Shown piece after piece: positions 56,587 to 64,000 of a DNA stretch of 64,000 nt; the first letter of the stretch is position 1, and every line of letters starts with the position of its first letter. The notes under the pieces were generated by a model. The model searched no databases, was not told where the DNA came from, and saw nothing but the letters and a program-made list of their open reading frames with translations. The DNA lies in contig CM043958.1 of the NCBI GenBank assembly GCA_014529385.2, positions 146,099,734 through 146,163,733 on the forward strand, read 5' to 3'. The stretch is from Adiantum capillus-veneris. Its lineage: Eukaryota > Streptophyta > Polypodiopsida > Polypodiales > Pteridaceae. A program made the position numbers and the translations under genes.

Positions 56587-58482
56587 CTATGTTGGATGGT
56601 TTGTCCATTTTTGTTCAATAGAACACCATTTTAGTGTTTTTGGCAATGGTTTTTGGTATGGTGCCATCCTTTTTAGAGCATCTTCTATCATTTGCTCTAC
56701 ATTTGGCATGGTTGTTGTTTGAACATTCTTTTTAGTGGTAGTCTCGCTCGCTACGGAGGAGGAGCTACAGGATGCAAAATCTGTATCCGCTGACACCTCT
56801 CCATAAACCGTACAGTTATCCACTAAGTACAATGCCTCTCTCGTTACTTGCTCGAAACTTGTACAAGCTTTCAAGTGCAAGTCCTTCTTGAGAGTGTCGT
56901 TTCTCAGTCCCTCAATAAAGAGAACAGATAGTCTGTCATCTTGTGGTTGTTCACGTACTGGACATCTCTCAATGTATTGTTTGAAGCGAAGTGAAGCTTC
57001 CTTCACTTTTTCGTGTTCTCTCTGTTTAAAAGCATATATTTGTGAGACCGTATTGTGCTTAATCCCTCGTTTTGAGAATTCCTCAGCAAACTCTCTTAGC
57101 AAATGGTCAATGTCATGGAATCCCCCTATGTTCAGTGGTTGAAACCATGTCAATGCCGTACCTTCTAGAGTAAGACCAAATCCCTCGTATTGTGTATGGA
57201 AATCTGTTATCTGCTCAGCTCTTAAGACTTGCTTAAAGAGTGACACATGTGCATACGGATCTCCTGAACCACCATACTTCTTTGGCATACACTTCGCTAC
57301 TTGAGATGGTCTCATACGTCTATGGTCTGCTACCAATCTCATTGCTCCTGTGTCCCGGCTAAAGCTTTCTCTAGCATCATGGACTTCATGGGTTATCCTT
57401 GTCGGTTCCCCTGCCCTGAATCTACTACTAGGAGGTAATTGTGATGGTTCCGCTTCGAACCTTGGAACTGGAGTGGTATATGTGGGGATTGGAACTGCAC
57501 TACCTCGATTCGTATCCATTGACTCTCTGGAATGTAATGATCCCATTGGTCCGGGCTTCGAGTACTGAGGTTGACTGAAAGAGTCAGCAGCCTGAGTTCT
57601 TTGTCCTCCTGTCGTCATTGGGTTTTGCCCTCCATTTGTTGGTGCTGGTCTTTGTGAGCTAGAAGTAACATAATACTGATGTAGTGGTCCCCCAAAGTAT
57701 GTATATCCTTCTAATTCTTTCTTTCCCATTGTTGAGTATTGCCTCCCATACTTGTCGTAAGCAGCAATTTTCACTTCCGATCCCTCTGTGTAGGTAAAGA
57801 CATAAAGTCTTTTTTGGTCTGTCAACTCTCCGGTGTAGGGTTCTTCACATCTATAATAGAGATCTTGCTCCCCATTATTATATTTGTATAGCCCCACATA
57901 GATGTTATCAGTGTTGATCCTTGTAGTTTCATTCTCTCTTCTTAACCTCGCATCAGGGAAGTTCATTATTGGTGCTTTCTCCTCAAGTTCTTCATCTACT
58001 TTGGCTTTGGTGCCCATCAATCCCCACTTGTCCACAATGTTAGGGTTTAGGACTACCAAGTACATGGTACCCTCGTCATCTAGATATCTATCTCCGCTAT
58101 AGCTCACAGGCACTAAGTCCTTGAACTCACTAGGTCTCTCCTCTATCTTTACACAATAGCGGTCCATTCCATCTTTGTAGATCTTGGCACCTTGCTCATT
58201 GTCGTACTGGTATTTTATGAACAATAGCTTCATTGTGGCGGAAGGGTTTGATGATCCTGCTGCCATATTTTCTCTGTTGTTCAGGTTCAAGTGTTCCAAG
58301 TGTTCGGTGAAAATCTCGTAAGATCTCTCCGAAGAAGTATCAGAAACACTTCCTTCAAAGATCGGCCCTAATGGTTGCACCCAACTTTGGTTCACACTTC
58401 CCTCGGTTGATATGACACTTGCTTGTTCCCCTTGTTTTGGTTGGTTATTCTGGAGATTCCTGCCCGATCTCAAATTCATCAA
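56587..58482 (-). pseudogene. Gypsy-C gag (631 codons)
   Basis: It starts MMNLRSGRN, a gag start seen in Athila/Tat-like elements. An N-terminal globular part covers about residues 70–270. Low-complexity Ser/Pro/Gln follows. Retrotransposon gag then covers about 390–570 (KKYGGSGDPYAHVSLFKQVL, TALTWFQPL, FAEEFSKRG, LFIEGLRNDTLKKDLHLK). TAG at 56587–56589 cuts it where gypsy-D has a sense codon before ECYYNKG. The start is chosen as the first Met of the open frame after the leader. Confidence 0.85.
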
Positions 58483-58484
58483 TT

Positions 58485-59878
58485 CCCCTAAAGGACTTTA
58501 ACTTCTCGTCTCGGCAATTTGTGTTCCCAAGTTTTTGTGGTCAGAATTGATCCAAACTGATTGATAATTGGTCAATTGTTTAATCTTGTCAGTTGGACAA
58601 CTTCTGTTTCATCAAGTGAGAATTTTGTTGCAGTTATGCTGAAAAGGATACGCGTATGATGTCTTTTTTCACAGATTTGGACTATTTTGGTTATGCTCAC
58701 TCTCAGTAGCCCCCTTATGCTCTGTCCACTCACAAAATTCAGTTTGAACTCTGTTTGAGCAAGTTATGGCTAATTTAGGCTTTTCTTGGCAATTTTCCGC
58801 TTTTGACTTGTTTTGGGTCAATTGTGATCCAAATGGGATGAAACTTGAAATATAACCTCTAGACAGCTATTACAATGGATCTGTGTTGGCAAAGTATCAA
58901 AATATGTTCAAAATTAGGTCAAAGACATCATACGCGTATGATGTCTTTTTCATCAATTTGGGTCAAGACTTGATATTTTTGCTTTCTACAGTGTTTGTAA
59001 CAATCTTGTCAGGTCAGATATCAAAAATAAGTAGTGGATGTGCTAAAAGACATTATACGCGTATAATGTCTTTTTTCCCAGATTTTGACTATTTTTGGTT
59101 TTAAGCCTTCTCCAATGTTTATAATTGAGTTTCAAGTGTTTTTGTCATGTCTGAATGTAAAAACAAGATCTGAATCCAAAATTTCCTATTCTTTGCGTTT
59201 CTTGGACTCCGACTTGTCTTTTTGGGTTTCTTTGAGTGTTAATGCTCTTGTTTTAAGTTGAAATTAGGGTATAACTCCCCTTTTGAACACTCTGGTAAAG
59301 TCAAAATTTCTGTTTTGGTCTCTGTTTGGTCATTTAGACATCATACGCGTATGATGTCTAAAGTTGTAGATTTCCAGTTTTTTGGCACAGAATCCTTCCT
59401 AAAGCTTTCTCTAGTGCTCAGTAACTCCCAGATACACAAAAACTTTCTCTGGCTTTTGTTTATTGCAAGTTTCACTACTAACTCGACGGTTTAGTGATCT
59501 AACATGCAATCAACCATATCAAGCAAATATTCCAATGATTACTAGCTCCAGATCAGGATCAAATGAAGTCCTACCTAAGCTATTCCTAATCATAAAATGG
59601 GTTTGGTAATTGTGATTTTAAAGAGATCCACTGCCACTCACGGACTAGCAAATTCTTCTTCTATCAACAACTACTCAACACCAACAAAACAACAAACAAA
59701 TCTAAGCTAATCTAAAAATACTGTCAACACGGAAGACCCAGGAATACCCCACTTCCTAGTATCTCTCGAGATCTTCGGAGTCCACCACTCCTAGATCTTT
59801 TCTAACTAAAGTATACAAAGTAGTTTATACGACTCACCTCGTAGGATTAGTCTAAGGTCACCTACTTAGGGCTCTCGT
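58485..59878 (-). other. Gypsy-C leader with four ACGCGT-centred palindromes
   Basis: Untranslated leader between PBS and gag. CGCG centres lie at 58651, 58933, 59058 and 59346. The sites at 58933 and 59346 share ATCATACGCGTATGAT in a longer perfect palindrome. The one at 59058 reads ATTATACGCGTATAAT, changed symmetrically on both arms. The 58651 site keeps only the right half. Confidence 0.8.
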
Positions 59879-59895
59879 CCCTAGCAACGGCGCCA
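59879..59895 (-). other. Gypsy-C primer-binding site
   Basis: - strand TGGCGCCGTTGCTAGGG, the PBS type of Athila/Tat gypsy elements, two bases inside the LTR end. Confidence 0.8.
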
Positions 59896-59897
59896 AA

Positions 59898-60522
59898 TGT
59901 TAAGGCGGTTACGCCGCTAGCGGAAGCTAAATAGCGAGAACTCAACCAACAACAGAATTTGTCAGACGAGGACGGAGCTTGACCCGCAGGCGCATGGAAA
60001 CAACTAGGTGGGTGTCAAATCACCTACTCGACCTTCTAATGACAATCACTACTAAGGAAATCAAATCTAAGTTCTAAAATACGCAAGTGACTGAAATCCG
60101 TACTACGAACGAATGCTATACGAAACAGGATCTAGAATCATTGAATCGATCTCAAACTCAAGGGGAAGTCTATACACTAGGTAAGAACAACACCCTAAAG
60201 ACTTGAACTGCAAAATCAACCTATAATCACTCCATGCGGTAAACGCGTATGAAGACAGGCCAAAAAATACAGGTGACCGAAACTTGACCCCGATGGTACT
60301 AATGCGTAGCTCTACTCGTTGTGGTTCTATAGATATGCTGCACGCTCCATTCCGACACACGAGTTGGAAGAAAACTCACACCGAAGCTCGTAGGAACTTA
60401 CCACACATAGAAGCCGATAGCGCGCACTCTTGGTATCTGTGCGTAGCTCTCGCCGTTGCTAACACAATGGCGGTGTCGCTTCTCCAATGGCGGCTCCGTA
60501 GCTCGCGTAGCAAGTAGATAAG

Positions 60523-60586
<64 letters not shown>

Positions 60587-60876
60587 ACACAGTCACGGCG
60601 CTCCAAAAACTCTCTTTGATTAAATAAAAAACTCTCCCTTTAGGTTACAAAACTTTGGCTTATATACCTCAGCCTTGGAGGTGAGAACATCTCTAACTAA
60701 TTACATCAGCAAGTGAAATTACTTCGGAATTACAAGCTGGAAACTCAATTGAGTCCCGTTACTTAATGAATGGCTCCAATCAAAATCAATGTCGGAAAGA
60801 CATTTATTACAATCAATGGTTACAAAAATGATGAGTGTGAGCAAAAATGTGGGTGTGATCCTCTGCTGGCTCAACA
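59898..60876 (-). repeat. Gypsy-C 5' LTR (979 bp)
   Basis: - strand TGTTGAGCCAGCAG to …CCGCCTTAACA. It holds a 60-bp (TC)n tract at 60525–60584 and a TATA-like AAATAAAAAAC/TATATAC region near 60630–60670. It is followed on the + strand by AGGAT, the probable target site in copia-A integrase; the partner copy is deleted. Confidence 0.82.
60525..60584. repeat. (TC)n microsatellite in the gypsy-C LTR
   Basis: Thirty TC units. Confidence 0.95.
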
Positions 60877-62688
60877 AGGATTGTAAGGAGCAGTAAGTTC
60901 ACGTTTTATACCTTTTGACTCACAAAAGTCCTGCAAGGCCTTTGAAACATACTCTCCACCATTGTCAGTGCGTAAGCATTTAAGCTTCTTGCCACTGTGA
61001 TTCTCCACAAGTGTCACAAACGTTTTGAAAACACTAAACGCTTCATCCTTGTGCTTGAGAAAGTAAACCCATACTTTCCTCGAGTAATCATCTATAAATG
61101 TCATAAAGTAAGAAGCTCCCCCTAGAGATAGGTTAGGCATAGGTCCACACAAATCACTATGAACAAGTGCCAACTGTGTATCTATTCTACTGCTTCTATG
61201 CTTATGTGGCTGATGTGTTTGCTTACCATACAGACAATGTTCACATAATTCAAAATCATTAAATGAAAAGCCAGGCAAATAACCAGAACGAGACAAGATT
61301 TACATTCCCTTCTTGGACATATGTCGTAACCGGCTATGCCACAAAGAAACGTTCGGCTGCTCGGTTACATTGATTACATTTTTAGAGACATTTGATACAT
61401 AAATCATGTAAAGTCCTCCAGAATTTACTCCATGTGCTACTGTCATAGAACCCTTGGATATCTTCCACATGTTCTGTCCAAAAGTGGTGACGTAGCCAGC
61501 ATCATCAAGTAAACCTATGATGATCAAGCTCTTTGTAATTGCGGGAACATGTCTCACATTCTTCAGTGTGAAAGAAGAGCCATTCTGAAACTTCAATTGA
61601 GCATCTCCAACACCTAAGATCTCACATGTCTGCCCATTGCCTAGCCGAACATGATCTTTAGTGGTCACATAAGAAGTAAACCACTCCTTGTTTGGAGACA
61701 CATGAAGTGATGCCCCTGAGTCTATAATCCAGTCACTCAGTGCATTTCCATCAGATGCTGTAAGAAGAGCTGAGTCCATTGTATTCTTCAAGAAGTAGAT
61801 GTCTCCTGACACTAGACTGTCATCCTCTGCAACAGTGTTTGTCACATTTATTTCTTGAATCTTCACTGAGGACTTGTTCTTCTCACCATGGTCTTCAGCT
61901 TTCTCTTTGCCTTTTTTTGCTTTCCATTCTCTGCAGTCTCTTTTCATGTGACCCTTCTTGCCACAATGGTAGCATTCTATGTCACTCTTGCCTTTAGCAC
62001 TGCGGGACTTGCTAGGAGACTGATTCCTCTTTCCACCTTTGTACTTTTCTTTGGTCCTTCCCCTGACAACTAAGGCTGTTCCTTTTCCTTTGTCCATTGT
62101 CTTTCTATTGGTTTCTTCAGTAAGCAGACTTCCTTCTACACCTGCTATGTTCAAACCATCTGGAGGTGCAGAATTACTCAAAGCTGTGCGAAAAGTGTCC
62201 CAACTTTCCGGCAATGTGATCAACAGGAACATAGCTCTAACAGGTTCATCAAACTTGACACCTTGAGCTGACAACTGACTGTAGATTGTGTTGAATTCAT
62301 TTAGATGATTGGACATAGGTGTCCCTTCTTTCATCTTCAAGTCAACAAGCTTCTTAAGCTAGTATACCTGTGAAGCTGCACTCTGCTTCTCATAAAGATC
62401 ACTCAGCTTTAACCATGCTTGATAAGCCGACATCTCGTCTGCTACATTGAAGTAAACGCTTTCTGCCAAAGTCAGCATAATGGTAGAAAGTGCCAATTCA
62501 TCCATTTCGCTCCATTCATCTTCGTCCATATCTTCAGGTTTTATCCCCTTGAGCTTTATAGGCGTTATCTGCTTCTTTTGTACCAACACGTGCCAAATCT
62601 GCTTCTTCCACAATGGGAAATTGGTTCCATCTAGCTTCTTGATATTGTAAAGAGTGTGTCCTGTGATCCAGCCATAGCTACGCTTCAC
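60877..62688 (-). pseudogene. Copia-A gag, nucleocapsid, protease and integrase N-terminal half
   Basis: One frame from Met 62688 with stops at 62359–62361 (TAG) and 61300–61302 (TAA). Gag starts at LDGTNFPLWKKQIWHVLV and includes LPESWDTFRTALSN. The CCHC knuckle is CYHCGKKGHMKRDC. The protease active site IIDSGASLHVSP is intact. Pre-integrase is LWHSRLRHMSKKGM. Integrase shows LVHSDLCGPM, DDYSRKVWVYF and LRTDNGGEY, then stops being copia at APYNP, where gypsy-C inserted at 60877. The third catalytic Glu is lost with the deleted DNA. Confidence 0.85.
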
Positions 62689-62699
62689 AGTGGTTTACT

Positions 62700-63748
62700 T
62701 TCCTGGGAAAAATTCGACAGAGTTTCCCTTGTAAACTGACCTCTGAACTAATATCAACCTGTCAAATGAACCAAGAAAGCTTCAGATTTTGCAGAAATTT
62801 TGGCAGAGTCTCCTTTGTAAAATGGCTCTGGTGTACTCAAAAACAGACCAAAAAACAGCTCAAAAAACATTGTCTCTCTGACACTGTAAGTTGCGGGTAA
62901 ATGTGTCCTGCACCTGTACTGTCTCTGACTGTCCTATAAGCATAGACTGCGACAATGCCTCAATGGTAGTAAAGCAAAGATGCAATCCCAACTGTCTAAC
63001 TCACAGTCAATACATCCTAGCTGCCTATCTAAGGGTGCTCGAGGGATCGCTCCAAGACTTGTATCACCGAAAGGATCTCAACATTCGAGAATCCCCCAGC
63101 TCAATAAAACCTCACTTGACCCTCAACAAAGGCTGCAGTAAATCTGACAGTACATAGACTTCCCACAAAGTCATACATCCACAAATTTCCCACTGTATGC
63201 TGTAACCGCTGCGGCGGTTGTTTGCTGTGTGACTCACAGCCAGCAAACCCTCAACAGACATACATCATCTCTAACAATACATCCCATGTGGAAGTACCTA
63301 CAATGTCAGGATGAAATCTGGAATATCAAGCAACAAACACAAGCTACCTGATGAACTAGTGGATGTCGCCTACAGTCTGTGTGTAGATGCGCCCGTGTCG
63401 TATGTGACACGCCTCCAAGAACTATGATCCGTCCTTCGATGTGTAGACAGCCACAAATCAACACTCTGGGAGTGTCGATATCCTCAGCACCTGCAGTCGT
63501 AGGCCGAAAACCCCAAATTTGCAGAGTCGGATCTGCATCCGTCGAGACCACGTAGTCTAAAATGGCCTGCGTAGACCTTTGTCGAAGCCGAACGGTGGCC
63601 GAGATGACCTCAGAATGAAATTCTGAGAACACCAAGACCTTTGGGCTCTCCCACGAGATTTGGGGCCGTGTCTTCGCCTGTCAAATTTCACTCCAATCTG
63701 AGCTGGTGACTCTAGCCTCCTGCAGTGCTGCCCCAAGCCTCGATCTGA
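62700..63748 (-). other. Copia-A leader, about 1 kb
   Basis: Unusually long for a copia leader. A short duplicated phrase (TTTTGGCAGAGTCTCC / TCGACAGAGTTTCCC, each followed by TTGTAAA) lies near 62710 and 62805. A 109-codon - strand open frame at 63306–63635 has no recognisable family. Confidence 0.5.
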
Positions 63749-63760
63749 GCTCTGATACCA
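63749..63760 (-). other. Copia-A primer-binding site
   Basis: - strand TGGTATCAGAGC, complementary to initiator tRNA-Met, two bases from the 5' LTR. Confidence 0.88.
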
Positions 63761-63762
63761 GT

Positions 63763-63954
63763 TGAAGGAGTACGAGCGGAAGTGCGACGCAAGAGAGGGT
63801 GTGAGAAGAAGAGCACGACGATATGGTGAACTCGCTCTACTGTAATGTGTAGAGCATAGTGAGTTCTTATTAGGTTTTTACAAAAGAACATGTGTACATA
63901 CCTGGCGGCCCGCCCACTTACCTGGGCGACCACATTGGGATTTATACCCCAACA
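63763..63954 (-). repeat. Copia-A 5' LTR
   Basis: 192 bp, differing from the 3' LTR at five positions (four transitions, one transversion) by eye. Confidence 0.92.
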
Positions 63955-63959
63955 GGTAG
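63955..63959. repeat. Target-site duplication of copia-A (right)
   Basis: GGTAG, matching 44020–44024. Confidence 0.9.
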
Positions 63960-64000
63960 TCATCAATGGGATTCAGCATCTATTGTAGAAGTTGATCTTG
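63960..64000 (+). pseudogene. gypsy-D coding DNA resumes
   Basis: Joined across the insertion to 44019, the reading continues with HQWDSASIVEVDL-like codons. Gypsy-C has a matching IVEFEARSQVDLDL stretch at the same place, which supports the insertion model. The window ends here. Confidence 0.6.

Larger units (their letters stand above)
50231..60876 (-). mobile_element. Gypsy-C, Ty3/gypsy (Tat/Athila-type) element, 3'-truncated
   Basis: The - strand order is 5' LTR (60876–59898), PBS TGGCGCCGTTGC, a 1.4-kb leader with palindromes, then one long gag-pol frame from 58482 to 50231. That frame is interrupted by only four stop codons. The 3' LTR is missing, replaced by the copia-B 5' LTR. The gag start MMNLRSGRN and the PBS are typical of Athila/Tat-type plant gypsy elements; no chromodomain was seen. 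It inserted into the copia-A integrase gene at 60877. Confidence 0.85.
44025..63954 (-). mobile_element. Copia-A, Ty1/copia element enlarged by nested insertions
   Basis: Both ends carry 192-bp LTRs (44025–44216 and 63763–63954) that differ at five positions by eye. The LTRs are TG…CA in the - orientation and are flanked by a perfect GGTAG duplication. On the - strand a PBS, leader, gag, nucleocapsid, protease and integrase N-terminal half occupy 63760–60877. The RT end and RNase H occupy 44982–44306, followed by a polypurine tract. The integrase C-terminal and most of RT are missing. The gap is filled by gypsy-C and copia-B, which entered copia-A and were later joined by a deletion. Confidence 0.88.

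Noticed and set aside
52424-57568. + strand open frames antisense to gypsy-C gag-pol
   Set aside because: Shadow frames; the opposite strand carries RT, protease and gag motifs.
50032-58482. Endogenous pararetrovirus (caulimovirus-like) instead of a gypsy element
   Set aside because: The element has an LTR, a PBS and an integrase downstream of RNase H, and no movement-protein motif was seen; all point to Ty3/gypsy.

Overview
The window is repeat-dense nuclear DNA of a land plant. It holds plant-type CACTA and hAT DNA transposons, plant Ty1/copia and Ty3/gypsy LTR retrotransposons with plant primer-binding sites (TGGTATCAGAGC for copia, TGGCGCCGTTGC for gypsy), GT–AG introns, and very long dinucleotide microsatellites. 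The species cannot be named from the sequence. The repeat load and long (CA)n/(GA)n tracts suit a large genome; a fern or gymnosperm is possible but unproven. I see no confident single-copy host gene. The best candidate is one putative first exon near 26.2 kb.

Layout. 1–1920 is the 3' end of a CACTA transposon (spliced accessory/transposase-like gene, subterminal repeats, terminal TCTTGTAGTG). 1921–5198 is non-coding with an 85-bp tandem array. 5199–11060 is a hAT element of unusual mirrored design: a TIR, GC-rich block, TATA box and tandem array at each end, a + strand transposase with five in-frame stops, and a convergent - strand RING-H2 protein. 11061–15757 is mostly non-coding with a gypsy gag remnant. 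15758–24663 has a large inverted repeat (LTR-like arms carrying arrays of small hairpins) around a decayed copia element (copia-F) and a 57-base C tract. 24.7–32.1 kb holds a gag remnant, microsatellites, the putative promoter and exon, and intron-like DNA with internal duplications. 32.1–35.9 kb is a tandem array of five [RNase H piece + LTR] units of the copia-F family. 37.3–44.0 kb is a decayed gypsy (gypsy-D) with a periodic leader.

44025–63954 is a nested nest. Copia-A (192-bp LTRs, perfect GGTAG target-site duplication, - strand) is inserted in the gypsy-D coding region. Copia-A was entered by gypsy-C (50.2–60.9 kb) and copia-B (44983–50.2 kb). One later deletion fused gypsy-C to the copia-B 5' LTR and removed the middle of copia-A. 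Copia-B has a 1026-residue gag-pol reading frame with complete protease, integrase (D,D35E) and RT (YVDD) signatures. Gypsy-C is one frame broken by only four stops.

Most in-frame stops in these elements could each come from one C-to-T or G-to-A change, which suggests decay of methylated cytosines. The observations I rate highest are the convergent two-gene hAT element, the RNase H–LTR tandem array, and the repeated ACGCGT-centred palindromes in the gypsy-C leader, one of which has changed symmetrically on both arms.
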